A stretch of DNA of 59,443 nucleotides, taken from NCBI RefSeq assembly GCF_023264675.1, contig NZ_JAHFVG010000034.1, forward strand, positions 1-59,443, read 5' to 3'. Source of the stretch: Rhodococcus sp. (in: high G+C Gram-positive bacteria). GTDB taxonomy: Bacteria; Actinomycetota; Actinomycetes; Mycobacteriales; Mycobacteriaceae. Positions 28,527 to 36,927 of the stretch are shown one piece after another; the stretch's first letter is position 1; each line of letters begins with the position of its first letter. The notes beneath the pieces were generated by a model. That model worked only from the letters and a program-made list of their open reading frames with translations, searched no databases and had not been told where the DNA came from. Both the position numbers and the translations under genes were made by a program.

Positions 28527-29771
28527 TCAATCGCTCTGGTGAACCGGGGTGTGTTTGCCGACCATGGCCAGAGCCGTACGAAGACCACGACGCTTACCCG
28601 TATCGGGATCGACGCCGAACACTTCCTTCATGCCCCCGCGGATACGGAACTTGAGCTCCGACGCCGTTTCCGGTGCATCGTCGGATGTGGCCGACAGGAA
28701 GCGATTCGGGAGAGACAGTTTCATGATCGTGCGCAGCGTCTGCCCGTACTGGTGAGCAAGCGAACCCGTCGTATACGGCAGGTCGTACTTGTCGCACAGT
28801 GCCCGGATCTTGAGGCCGATCTCGGCATACCGATTGCTCGGGAGATCCGGGAACAGGTGGTGCTCGATCTGGTAGCAGAGATTGCCGCTCATGAACGCCA
28901 GCGCGGGGCCTGCCGTGAAGTTCGCACTGCCGAGCATCTGACGCAGGTACCACTCCGGCTGCGTCTCGGTCTCGTATTCGCCGAGCGTGAACTTCTCGGC
29001 GCCATCGGGAAAATGTCCACAGAAGATGACGCCGTACGTCCAGTAGTTGCGGATGAAGTTGGCGGTGGCATTGGCGGTCAACGTCGACTTCCATGCCGGA
29101 CCGGTCAGTGCCGGGAACACGATGTAGTCCTTGCCGACCTGCTTCGCGATCTTGCGAAGAACGTCGAACGCCATCTCCTTCTTGTCTTCCCACTTCACCT
29201 CACCCGTGCGGAGCTTGTCCGTCTCGAGGTGATGCAGCGCGACGCCCCACTCGAAGAACGTCGCCAGCAGCGCGTTGACCAGCGGCTGCGCCAGATATTG
29301 CGGAGTCCACTTCTGATCGCGGGTGATACGGAGAATGCCGTAACCCACATCGTTGTCGAGCCCGACGATGTTGGTGTACTTGTGATGCGTGAAGTTGTGC
29401 GAGTGCTTCCACCCCGAGGACGGGCAGGTGTTGTCCCATTCCCAGTTGCTCGAATGGATCTCCGGATCGTTCATCCAGTCCCACTGACCATGAATGACGT
29501 TGTGGCCCAGCTCCATGTTCTCGATGATCTTGCCCGCACCGAGAAGGGCTGTGCCCAGCAGCCAGGCAGGCCGACGCTTGCTCGCGAACAACACCACTCG
29601 GCCGGCCACCACCAGCGAACGCTGGAACCCGATGGCGCGCTGAATGTACTTCGCGTCCCGTTCGCCCCGAGACTCCTCGACGTCCCGACGGATGTCGTCC
29701 AATTCCTTACCGAGGGCCTCGATGTCCGCCTCGGTCAGGTGGGCGTACTCCTTGATGTCCGATATCGCCAT
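28527..29771 (-). CDS. Membrane fatty-acid desaturase (DesA3-like)
   Basis: Di-iron acyl-CoA desaturase of 414 aa from ATG 29771, behind GGAGGGG. The histidine boxes are HNVIH (90-94), HSHNFTHH (123-130) and QIEHH (about 300), as in the mycobacterial DesA3 stearoyl-CoA delta-9 desaturase group. Hydrophobic segments lie near 55-85 and 270-300. The oxidoreductase that is usually encoded beside desA3 is not present here, so the electron donor must be elsewhere. It lies upstream of lysX on the same strand with a 71-bp gap. Confidence 0.88.
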   Translation of the reverse strand: MAISDIKEYAHLTEADIEALGKELDDIRRDVEESRGERDAKYIQRAIGFQRSLVVAGRVVLFASKRRPAWLLGTALLGAGKIIENMELGHNVIHGQWDWMNDPEIHSSNWEWDNTCPSSGWKHSHNFTHHKYTNIVGLDNDVGYGILRITRDQKWTPQYLAQPLVNALLATFFEWGVALHHLETDKLRTGEVKWEDKKEMAFDVLRKIAKQVGKDYIVFPALTGPAWKSTLTANATANFIRNYWTYGVIFCGHFPDGAEKFTLGEYETETQPEWYLRQMLGSANFTAGPALAFMSGNLCYQIEHHLFPDLPSNRYAEIGLKIRALCDKYDLPYTTGSLAHQYGQTLRTIMKLSLPNRFLSATSDDAPETASELKFRIRGGMKEVFGVDPDTGKRRGLRTALAMVGKHTPVHQSD

Positions 29772-29903
29772 GCTTCCCCTCCAACTATCCAAACAGGTCC
29801 GTGCGCGGCAGATTCACCGGGTGGCCCCCGTCACCTACCCAACGGTACGGGTGCGGGGACCAGGCGTCGAGATGTATGACGAGATGGGTGGCTCCGGCCG
29901 GCA

Positions 29904-30515
29904 TCAACTACGCACGCGGCGGTGGTGATCGAGGATCGCGGCTGTCACGTACGCGGTTCCGCCACAGACTGCGACGGTTCCAATGGCGAGCGTCGTCGGT
30001 AGGAGTAGCGCGCTGGTTCCGATCACGATGAGCAGGGCGCCGAGCGTGTAGTGCAGTGTGTCGCGGCGCATGGCACCTTCGGCGAGGTAGACGAGTCCGA
30101 CGATCAACGCCGAGCCGCTCGGCCACAGCAAGGTCTGCAGTCCTGGGTCGCCGGTGGCGGCGGTGAGGCCGGTGATCGCCAGGAAAAGGCCGAGGAAGCC
30201 GATGATCCAGGCCAGTCCGAGCAGCTTGTGAGGCCGAGCCTCGTGTGCGCTGAGTCCGCGCTGCGAACGAGTCGCGGCCACGGTCGCCGCAACGGTTCCG
30301 ACGAGAAGTCCCACGCCGAGAAAAATCATCGGGAGCCAGCTGGGGGCGTCGAGCAGTGGGTCAGCGCCGAGGGTGAGAGAAGTGCCGCCGTGGCCGAGTA
30401 TGTAGGCGAGGGCGAAGCCCAGGTAGGCGATCCGGTTGTCGACCAACGGAACCTTCGGGGTGGTGTCCGGAAGTGGTGCGGTGTCGGGGAACGAGGTCGG
30501 GAGTGTGATGGTCAT
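29904..30515 (-). CDS. Hypothetical integral membrane protein
   Basis: I do not recognise a family. It has 203 residues: a Thr/Pro-rich N-terminal tail of about 28 residues, then about six hydrophobic segments (NRIAYLGFALAYILGHG, SWLPMIFLGVGLLVGTVAATVAA, KLLGLAWIIGFLGLFLAITG, and three more) and a basic C-terminus. It follows the MDR oxidoreductase gene by 49 bp on the same strand, so both are probably controlled by the divergent TetR. Confidence 0.75.
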   Translation of the reverse strand: MTITLPTSFPDTAPLPDTTPKVPLVDNRIAYLGFALAYILGHGGTSLTLGADPLLDAPSWLPMIFLGVGLLVGTVAATVAATRSQRGLSAHEARPHKLLGLAWIIGFLGLFLAITGLTAATGDPGLQTLLWPSGSALIVGLVYLAEGAMRRDTLHYTLGALLIVIGTSALLLPTTLAIGTVAVCGGTAYVTAAILDHHRRVRS

Positions 30516-30564
30516 GGCATATCCTGTCGAATAGAGTTGGGCGAGTGAGGAATTCGTTCAGTAG

Positions 30565-31638
30565 TCAGCGTGGTTGGAGTACGATCTTGCCTGCGACTGT
30601 GCGGCTTTCCGCGAGCGCGAGCGCGTCGCCGGCCTCGTCGAGCGGGAAACGGGCGGCGATCTGCGGCGCCAGTGTGCCAGTGCCGAGCAGCTCGACCACG
30701 TGGGCGAACGAAGTCGCTTGGTGCGCTTGATATTTCTCGGGATTTCGGGCTTTACCCGCCCAGAAGTCGTAAAACTCTGCGCGGCGTCCGTTGGGCAGTG
30801 CGTTCCAGAGTGCAATCTGGGCGAACAGTTGGAGGAACGGCAGCGCAATGGTGCTCTTTCGGCCCATCGACGAAGCGGTGCCGTACGCGATGAGTGCACC
30901 GCCCCGCTTCAGTAGCGACCACGACTTGCGGATACCGGATCCACCGACGTGATCGAATACTGCATCGACTCCGTCGGGGGCAAGGTCACGGATTCGCTTG
31001 TACAGCTGCGGATCGCGGGCATCGACCGGCTCGGCGCCGAGGGTGCGGACGAGTTCGTGGTGCCGCGTGGCGGCAGTGCCGATCACGCGAATGCCGGCGA
31101 TCCGGGCGAGTTGTACGAGCGCGGTCCCGACGCCGCCGTTGGCCCCGAGCACGACGATGGTGCCGCCTCGGCGGACCCGAGCTCGGTCGTGCAGCATCTG
31201 CCAGGCGGTGATGCCGTTGACAATGACGGCTTCCACGGCGGCGGCGTCCAGGTCGGCAGGCACGGGAAGCAGATCGATCGCAGCGACGTCGACCATCGTG
31301 GACCAGGCACCGACTTTGGTGACTGCCGCGACCCGCCTGCCGATCCACGACGGGTCGACACCTTCGCCGATCTCGTCGACTACACCCACCAGGTCGTAAC
31401 CGGGAACGAAAGGGAATGGGGGCTGCTTGAAGTATGTGCCTCTCCTCATTTGCTGCTCGGCGAACGAAACCCCGGTGCTTTCCATGCGTACGAGCGTGCG
31501 GCCGGCGCTCGGTACGCGCGCGGTTGTCGTCCGGGCTTGTAGTCCCTGCGGCTCTACCTTCCCCGGCAGGACAATCTCGATTCGGCGGGTGCGGCCGGCC
31601 TGTACTTCGGTCTCCGCTTCGCGAATATGGCTGTTCAT
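30565..31638 (-). CDS. MDR-family NADPH:quinone oxidoreductase-like protein
   Basis: Medium-chain dehydrogenase/reductase of 357 aa without the catalytic or structural zinc ligands of alcohol dehydrogenases, so closer to quinone oxidoreductases. The N-terminal GroES-like domain has PGYDLVGVVDEIGEGVDP. The NADPH-binding Rossmann fold has VLGANGGVGTALVQLARIAG (about 165-185). The C-terminus AESRTVAGKIVLQPR is typical. It is divergent from a TetR gene across an 83-bp gap with a strong palindrome, and is likely repressed by it. Confidence 0.88.
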   Translation of the reverse strand: MNSHIREAETEVQAGRTRRIEIVLPGKVEPQGLQARTTTARVPSAGRTLVRMESTGVSFAEQQMRRGTYFKQPPFPFVPGYDLVGVVDEIGEGVDPSWIGRRVAAVTKVGAWSTMVDVAAIDLLPVPADLDAAAVEAVIVNGITAWQMLHDRARVRRGGTIVVLGANGGVGTALVQLARIAGIRVIGTAATRHHELVRTLGAEPVDARDPQLYKRIRDLAPDGVDAVFDHVGGSGIRKSWSLLKRGGALIAYGTASSMGRKSTIALPFLQLFAQIALWNALPNGRRAEFYDFWAGKARNPEKYQAHQATSFAHVVELLGTGTLAPQIAARFPLDEAGDALALAESRTVAGKIVLQPR

Positions 31639-31656
31639 TCGGCACTCCCTCGATAA

Positions 31657-31686
31657 GTTAACAGGTGTATACGTACAGCTGTTAAC
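31657..31686. promoter_or_regulatory. TetR operator between the MDR and TetR genes
   Basis: A 30-bp imperfect palindrome with arms GTTAACAG (31657-31664) and CTGTTAAC (31679-31686) and further TGTA/TACA symmetry inside; 24 of 30 positions are self-complementary. A weaker related sequence (AGTAAACGCGTGTAAAGT) lies at about 31697-31714, just before the TetR start. Confidence 0.7.
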
Positions 31687-31721
31687 CTAGACCATAAGTA
31701 AACGCGTGTAAAGTTATCGGC

Positions 31722-32369
31722 GTGACCGATGTGAAGGCAGATCCAAGTCGTCCACGAAACGCACGTGGCGAAGGGGCGCGTTTGAGCGAGGAGATAGTTG
31801 CGGCGGCGACATCGCTGCTGCAGAGCGGGTCTGCGTCGGCCGTCACGCTCCGCGCGGTCGCGCGCGAAGCGGGCATTACCGCGCCGTCGATCTACCGTCA
31901 CTACGCGGATCTCGACGCTGTGCTCCGGGCCGTCGTCGACCGCGCGTTCGACGAACTGGAGGCGACCTTACGGGCGGCGTACGTGGGTGACCGTGCGACG
32001 GACCGGCTACGTGCGGTCTGCACGGCCTATCTCTCGTTTGCGCGTGAACAGCCGAATCTCTATCGGGTCATGTTCGGTGTGGTGTGGAATGCGGGCGATT
32101 CGGGTCCGGAGCCGACCAGCGAGGAGCTGGACGCACGGGCCAAGCTGGGACTGAGGGCATTCGAGGTGTTGGTCACCGGAATTGCGGAATGCATCGAGGA
32201 GGGCCGGTCGACCAGCGCGGATCCGGGCACGGATGCGGCCGCATTATGGGTGGGACTGCATGGCTTGTCCACGCTGCGGCAGACGGCTCCATCGTTCCCA
32301 TGGCCGGGTGGGCTGGAGGACTCGCTCGTCGATTCGCTCGCACGCTTGACCGAACCGACCGAATCCTGA
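31722..32369 (+). CDS. TetR-family transcriptional regulator
   Basis: 215 aa, GTG start at 31722. The N-terminal helix-turn-helix VTLRAVAREAGITAPSIYRHYADLDAVL is clear; the C-terminal ligand domain contains the LSFAREQPNLYRVMFGVVW segment of WHG-type TetR proteins. It is divergent from the MDR oxidoreductase and probably represses both that gene and itself through the palindrome in the gap. Inducer unknown. Confidence 0.92.
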   Translation: MTDVKADPSRPRNARGEGARLSEEIVAAATSLLQSGSASAVTLRAVAREAGITAPSIYRHYADLDAVLRAVVDRAFDELEATLRAAYVGDRATDRLRAVCTAYLSFAREQPNLYRVMFGVVWNAGDSGPEPTSEELDARAKLGLRAFEVLVTGIAECIEEGRSTSADPGTDAAALWVGLHGLSTLRQTAPSFPWPGGLEDSLVDSLARLTEPTES

Positions 32370-32405
32370 CGGCAACGGCTGTGTTCGAAGCCCAGCGTAT
32401 TCGGT

Positions 32406-32969
32406 CTACGAGGTGGCGTCGTAAATCCAGATCATCTGACGCCCGGTCTGATGGGTGGTCGTGATCGGATGGTCGACTACGCGGTCGAGTCGATACCCCA
32501 ACCGCTCGGGTATCGCTCGGCTGCGGAGATTGGCTTCGTCGCAATGTATTTCGACCTTGTCGATGCCATCCATGCTCAGCGCGACGAAAGTCAACTCTGC
32601 CGCGATTCGTGTCATGAATCCGCGGCCTTCGGCGGCCTGAGTCAACCAGTAGCCGATCTCGAGTCCGTCGTCCGAGCGCTTGTGCATTCCCGCTTTGCCT
32701 AGTACTTCGACTTCCGAGGCGTCGGTGATCAGATAGTCGTAGACGCTTCCCGAGTTCCACTGGACCGCGTTGTCCGCGATTCGTGTGAGCTGAGTGTCGA
32801 CGTTGCCTGCCTCGGCGACGGCCCATTCCATCCACGGTGCCAATCGCGGGATGTTCGACGCGATGGCGTCGGCCACTGCGTGCGCGTCGTCGCTGGTTTC
32901 GCGGCGAATCACGATTCCGTCGAGCTCGATTCGCTCAGGTGGTGTGGTCGGCATCTCAGCAGTGTGCAT
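32406..32969 (-). CDS. GNAT-family N-acetyltransferase (RimJ/RimL-like)
   Basis: 187 aa. The acetyl-CoA-binding segment is EIGYWLTQAAEGRGFMTRIAAEL, and the following VALSMDGIDKVEIHCDEANLRSR is typical of RimJ/RimL-type transferases that modify N-termini or small amines. The start at 32969 has no clear ribosome site; MPTTPPERIEL at 32954 is an alternative. The inverted repeat CGTTCG/CGAACG (32976-32992) just upstream may be its operator. Substrate unknown. Confidence 0.87.
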   Translation of the reverse strand: MHTAEMPTTPPERIELDGIVIRRETSDDAHAVADAIASNIPRLAPWMEWAVAEAGNVDTQLTRIADNAVQWNSGSVYDYLITDASEVEVLGKAGMHKRSDDGLEIGYWLTQAAEGRGFMTRIAAELTFVALSMDGIDKVEIHCDEANLRSRAIPERLGYRLDRVVDHPITTTHQTGRQMIWIYDATS

Positions 32970-33036
32970 CGAATACGTTCGTTGCGCGAACGGTTTTGTA
33001 GCCGACGGACTCCCCGGTGACGCCAGGAGGCAGAGG

Positions 33037-33450
33037 CTACGACGCCCGCCAGGACCGCCAGGTCAGGTTGCCGACGATGATGGCCGGACCTTCGGGCCTC
33101 GCGGTGGCGTATTGCTTGTACTTTTCGACCAGCGCGTCGATGGCGGAGGTGCAGTCGTCGGTGTCCGGTTCGGCTACCCGCGCGGAGCCGCTTGCTCGCA
33201 CCCACCAGAGGCTGGTCCAGTCGTCGTCGTAATTGTCGACGATGAGGCTGACGGCTGGATCGGCGCGGATGTTCTCGAGTCGCTGCAGCTTGCGGGTGGT
33301 CTTGGGTTTCCAGTCGATGGCGCTGACCAGGGTCTCGCCGACCTGGGCGAAGACCACCGGCACCAGGTGCGGGGTGCCGTCGGGGTTGACGGTGGACAGT
33401 ATTGCGCGTTGGGCGCCTGCGAAGCGTCCGACCTCGTCATCGATCTTCAC
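33037..33450 (-). CDS. PPOX-class F420-dependent oxidoreductase (TIGR03668-like)
   Basis: Split-barrel flavoprotein of 137 aa with a GTG start at 33450, behind GAGGAAAA. It runs RAILSTVNPDGTPHLVPVVFAQ, then the cofactor-phosphate stretch KTTRKLQRLENIRADPAVSLI, WTSLWWVRASGSARV, and ends NLTWRSWRAS, the pattern of the TIGR03668 group found in F420-producing actinobacteria. It lies 18 bp behind the GGDEF-EAL gene and may be co-transcribed. Substrate unknown. Confidence 0.85.
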   Translation of the reverse strand: MKIDDEVGRFAGAQRAILSTVNPDGTPHLVPVVFAQVGETLVSAIDWKPKTTRKLQRLENIRADPAVSLIVDNYDDDWTSLWWVRASGSARVAEPDTDDCTSAIDALVEKYKQYATARPEGPAIIVGNLTWRSWRAS

Positions 33451-33468
33451 GGCCGATTTTTCCTCACG

Positions 33469-35529
33469 TCATGCCGACGCGCTGTGAGCGCCGTTCTGGA
33501 TCAGGATGGTTTCGAGCTTGGCGGCCGTCATCGGTCTGCCCAATAGGTGACCTTGCCCGAAGGTGACGCCCATGTCGATGCAGGCGTCGAGTTGGTCTTT
33601 GGTTTCGATGCCTTCGACGACGGTGTCCTTGCCGAGGTCGTGCGTCACTTCGACGACGGCTCGGCACAGTGCGGTCATTGCGCGCCGACGCTGTAGGTCT
33701 TTGCTGTCGAGGTGCTGGGTGAGCGATTTGTCGATTTTGAGGATGTCGACCGGCAGTGTGGCGAGTCGCTCGAGCGAGGAGAAGCCGGAGCCGAAGTCGT
33801 CGATCGCGACGAGGGAGCCGTGCCGTCGAACATCCATCAGTTGGTAGTAGACGGCGTCGACATCGTGCAGTGATTTCGATTCGGCGAGTTCGAGGCAGAG
33901 CCGGCCGGGTTCGATGCCGAGGGAGTCGATGACGGCGTTGACGTCGGTAGCGAGGGTGCCCTCCGCGAAGTGCAGTGGACTGACGTTGACGCCGACCTGC
34001 ACGTTGAGGTCCTGGCATTGCCAGGCAGCGACGGTTCGTCCGACCTGGGTGAGTATCCAGTTGCTGAGCGGCACGATGAGGTCCGCGTCCTCCGCGAGCC
34101 CGATGAAGCTGTCCGGCATGAGCAGACCGAGCTCGGGGTGATTCCAACGGATGAGTGCTTCGGCGCCGACGACGATGCCCGTCGCCAGTTCGACGATGGG
34201 TTGGTAGACCATTTCGAGTTCGTGTTCGGCCATCGCGACGCCTCGGAGCCGTTCGACGAGCTCGAGGCGCTTGCGATTGCTGTCGCGCAGGTCGGTGGAG
34301 AACACCTGATGGCTGTTGCGGCCGAGCGATTTCGCGGCGTGCATTGCTGTGGTGGCGTCGTGGACGAGCTGAATCGGGTCGGTGGTATCGGCATTCGAGG
34401 TGGTGACGCCGACACTCGCGGTGACGGTGAGTTGCCTGTCCCCGAGTTCGAAGGAGGGTTCCATGACGCTGGAGAACCCCGCTGCCAATGCTCGTGCTGC
34501 GATGGCTTGGCATCCGCGGGCGATCACGACGAATTCGTCACCGGTGAGTCTGCCCAGCGTGTCGGTGGGCCTGGTGGAGGCGGCGAGCCGATCCGCGACC
34601 AGTTGCAGTAGTTCGTCGCCCTGGGTCGGGCCGAGCGCGTCGTTGAATTCCTTGAACCCGTCGATGTCGACCAACAAGACGCTTACCTCGTGGTCGGGCG
34701 CGCGGTTCGCCAGTTCCACCGCGAGCAACGCTTCGATCTCGTCGCGATTGGGCAGACCGGTGAGCGGGTCGGATCGACTGCCCTCCTCGGTGTCCGTGTC
34801 CCGAATGTAGGAGTGGGTGATGTAGATACCGCCACCGTCCGCAAGGCGCGTCGCGCGTAAGCGATAGGGGTCGGGAGCCAGGTCGCATTCGAGTGCGAAC
34901 ATGTGCTCGTCGCCGCGTGCGAGGGCATGCAGCCCCACCAGGGTCGCTGCCGCCTGCTCGTTGCCTTCGGCGGCCGATGCGGAGAACGATTCGAAGTAGT
35001 TTCCGCCCGGTGCGTTGGCGGCACCGTCGGGTTTGTCGGACCAGAATTCGGCCCATGCCCGGTTGGCCAGCATGATCGAACCTGCGAGATCGATGACGAC
35101 GGTCGCGGCGGGAACGGCGTCGAGCATCGTCTGGGCGAGCTCGTCCGTCCACTCGTTGCGCGTGGTGCCCAGTCGTTCGTCGGTGATGTCCGACGGCCAC
35201 ACAGCGAACCCGTCGGTGCTGCGATGGCTGCGGTACGACAGCCATCGCTGCAGGGGATAGGAGAAGTCTTCGAATGCAGCGCCGTCGGAAGCACTGCACG
35301 CGGCCAGGAAGCCTGTCCATGCAGGTTCGGTGAACCAGGCGTCCATGCATCGACCGACGAGCCGTTCGATCGATGTGGTGAGCAGCGTGGCGGCGGCAGG
35401 ATTGGCGTAGGTGACGACAAAGGACGCGTCGACGAGAATGAGCGCTTCCGGCAGCGAATCGAGCGTTGCTACGGGCGTGCTGAAGACTTGTTCGGCGGCA
35501 AATCGGGGCATAGACGGCTCTCGGCTCAT
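33469..35529 (-). CDS. PAS-PAS-GGDEF-EAL cyclic-di-GMP protein with degenerate GGDEF motif
   Basis: Predicted c-di-GMP phosphodiesterase of 686 aa, ATG 35529 behind GGGGGGAG. Two PAS-like sensor domains (about 10-115 and 130-240) precede a GGDEF domain (about 250-410) and an EAL domain (about 430-680). The cyclase signature reads TGDEF (329-333) instead of GGDEF. The EAL domain keeps EAL (457-459), NVSP (515-518), ELAES (547-551), DDFGSG (577-582) and VEGIET (638-643). Hence it more likely breaks down than makes c-di-GMP. No membrane helix or signal peptide is visible, so it senses a cytoplasmic cue. Confidence 0.92.
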   Translation of the reverse strand: MSREPSMPRFAAEQVFSTPVATLDSLPEALILVDASFVVTYANPAAATLLTTSIERLVGRCMDAWFTEPAWTGFLAACSASDGAAFEDFSYPLQRWLSYRSHRSTDGFAVWPSDITDERLGTTRNEWTDELAQTMLDAVPAATVVIDLAGSIMLANRAWAEFWSDKPDGAANAPGGNYFESFSASAAEGNEQAAATLVGLHALARGDEHMFALECDLAPDPYRLRATRLADGGGIYITHSYIRDTDTEEGSRSDPLTGLPNRDEIEALLAVELANRAPDHEVSVLLVDIDGFKEFNDALGPTQGDELLQLVADRLAASTRPTDTLGRLTGDEFVVIARGCQAIAARALAAGFSSVMEPSFELGDRQLTVTASVGVTTSNADTTDPIQLVHDATTAMHAAKSLGRNSHQVFSTDLRDSNRKRLELVERLRGVAMAEHELEMVYQPIVELATGIVVGAEALIRWNHPELGLLMPDSFIGLAEDADLIVPLSNWILTQVGRTVAAWQCQDLNVQVGVNVSPLHFAEGTLATDVNAVIDSLGIEPGRLCLELAESKSLHDVDAVYYQLMDVRRHGSLVAIDDFGSGFSSLERLATLPVDILKIDKSLTQHLDSKDLQRRRAMTALCRAVVEVTHDLGKDTVVEGIETKDQLDACIDMGVTFGQGHLLGRPMTAAKLETILIQNGAHSASA

Positions 35530-35587
35530 ACTCCCCCCCTGTGGCCGGTCGGCCCGCCCCACAGTAACCCGAAGGTATGGTTCGGCG

Positions 35588-35617
35588 CCAGAAACAGGGC
35601 GGAACCCTTGTTTCTGG
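35588..35617 (-). terminator. Terminator hairpin after the small secreted protein gene
   Basis: Arms CCAGAAACA (from 35588) and TGTTTCTGG (to 35617) with an inner GGG/CCC extension form a stable stem. It lies 60 bp past the stop of the secreted-protein gene on the minus strand, and also just upstream of the GGDEF-EAL gene, which insulates the two. Confidence 0.65.
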
Positions 35618-35676
35618 TGAGCAAGCCGACACCGGCAACGGTACACGCTGTGCTTCCCGTCACAGGGAAGGAGGAT

Positions 35677-36135
35677 TTACGAGGTGCTGAGGTGGTACGT
35701 GACGTTCATGTCGGGGTACGTGGTGTCGATCCAACTGCTGATGCTGAATCGGCCTGCATTGGGTCCGGTGGTCCGCGTGCCGTCGATATCGGTGGAATTG
35801 GAGTAGTCGTTCGCCATGAAGACGGCGGTGCCCGTGCCGTCGGGCAGCGAGTAGGTGGCGTCGACGCCGAGGCCACGCGGGTCGTTGTTCGTCGCGGTGA
35901 TGATCCGGGAAGAATGCGGCGCCACGGACTGCGGGGGTCCGGCGATCCAGCTGCCGTACGGGTTGTCCGACCCCTGGAGGTAGATGGTCTGGTTCGAGTC
36001 GTTCGCCACGGTCATGGCGATGGTGTTGCCCGTGGTGGGCAGGGTTCCGGCAGAAGCGATCCCGGTGGCTCCCAGCGCAAGTCCTGCAATGGCGAGAGTG
36101 GTGAATCCGGCGGCGAGGTAGCGGCTGTTCTTCAT
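35677..36135 (-). CDS. Small secreted protein of unknown function
   Basis: 152 aa from MKNSRYLAAGFTTLAIAG (36135); the frame can open at 36177 but that would precede the signal peptide with 14 polar residues. The signal peptide ends at about residue 29 (ASA-GTLPTTGNT). The mature part is small, rich in Ser, Thr, Asp and Gly, has no cysteine, and contains AMTVANDSNQTIYLQGSDN, suggesting a beta-sandwich. I do not recognise a family. It stands alone beside a two-component system that reads divergently. Confidence 0.75.
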   Translation of the reverse strand: MKNSRYLAAGFTTLAIAGLALGATGIASAGTLPTTGNTIAMTVANDSNQTIYLQGSDNPYGSWIAGPPQSVAPHSSRIITATNNDPRGLGVDATYSLPDGTGTAVFMANDYSNSTDIDGTRTTGPNAGRFSISSWIDTTYPDMNVTYHLSTS

Positions 36136-36288
36136 GGTGTGTGTCCTTGTCTCGGTTGGTGTTTCGCTCTGGAACAACTATGTCTCGCTGGAGGGCCGCG
36201 GTCTGTCCACCGACCGGCGGTGGTGCGGGATGAACTCGATGTCCACCGATCGGGGGACACCGGGGCCCGCGGATGGAAAAGTTGCCGT

Positions 36289-36927
36289 ATGCAGCCGAAG
36301 GTGCGCGTCGTGGTCGGAGACGATCACCCACTGTTCCGCGACGGTGTGGTGCGGGCTCTGAACGGAAGCGGGCTCGTCGACGTCGTGGCCGAGGCGGACG
36401 ACGGCAACGCGTCCCTGGCGGCCATTCGCGAGCACGATCCCGACGTAGCCCTCCTCGACTACCGCATGCCGCATCTGGACGGAACTCAGGTTGCCGCTGC
36501 CGTCGTCCGCGACGGGCTGCGGACTCGCGTCCTGCTCCTCAGCGCGCACGACGAGGCAGCCATCGTCTATCACGCTCTGCAGGAGGGGGCTTCGGGCTTT
36601 CTGCCGAAGGAATCCTCCCGGTCCCAACTCGTCGATGCCGTCGTGCAGTGCGCGAACGGCAAGGATGTGATCGCGCCCGAACTCGCGATGGGGCTCGCGG
36701 GGGAGATCCGCAAGCGCAACCAGCCGTCGGGCCCCGTGCTGAGTCCGCGCGAGCGAGAAGTCTTGGAGTTCATCGCGTCGGGCACATCGATCCCGGACAT
36801 GGGCCGCGCACTGTTTCTCGCACCGTCGACCGTCAAGACCCACGTTCAGCGGCTCTACGACAAGCTGGGCGTGAACGATCGTGGTTCCGCCGTTGCCGAG
36901 GCCATGCGCCGGGGATTGCTGGAGTGA
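36289..36927 (+). CDS. NarL/LuxR-type response regulator
   Basis: 212 aa. The receiver domain (1-120) has the acidic pair D11/D12, the phosphoacceptor D57 in LLDYRMP and the lysine in FLPKES. The C-terminal LuxR-type helix-turn-helix (about 147-210) has LSPREREVLEFIASGTSIPDM and STVKTHVQRLYDKLG. A 674-codon frame opens at 34903, but everything before 36289 is antisense to other genes. It overlaps the histidine kinase start by 4 bp (GTGA). Confidence 0.93.
   Translation: MQPKVRVVVGDDHPLFRDGVVRALNGSGLVDVVAEADDGNASLAAIREHDPDVALLDYRMPHLDGTQVAAAVVRDGLRTRVLLLSAHDEAAIVYHALQEGASGFLPKESSRSQLVDAVVQCANGKDVIAPELAMGLAGEIRKRNQPSGPVLSPREREVLEFIASGTSIPDMGRALFLAPSTVKTHVQRLYDKLGVNDRGSAVAEAMRRGLLE

Noticed and set aside
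34903..36288. Upstream extension of the response regulator frame
   Set aside because: Antisense to the GGDEF-EAL and secreted-protein genes; the regulator's receiver domain begins only at 36289.
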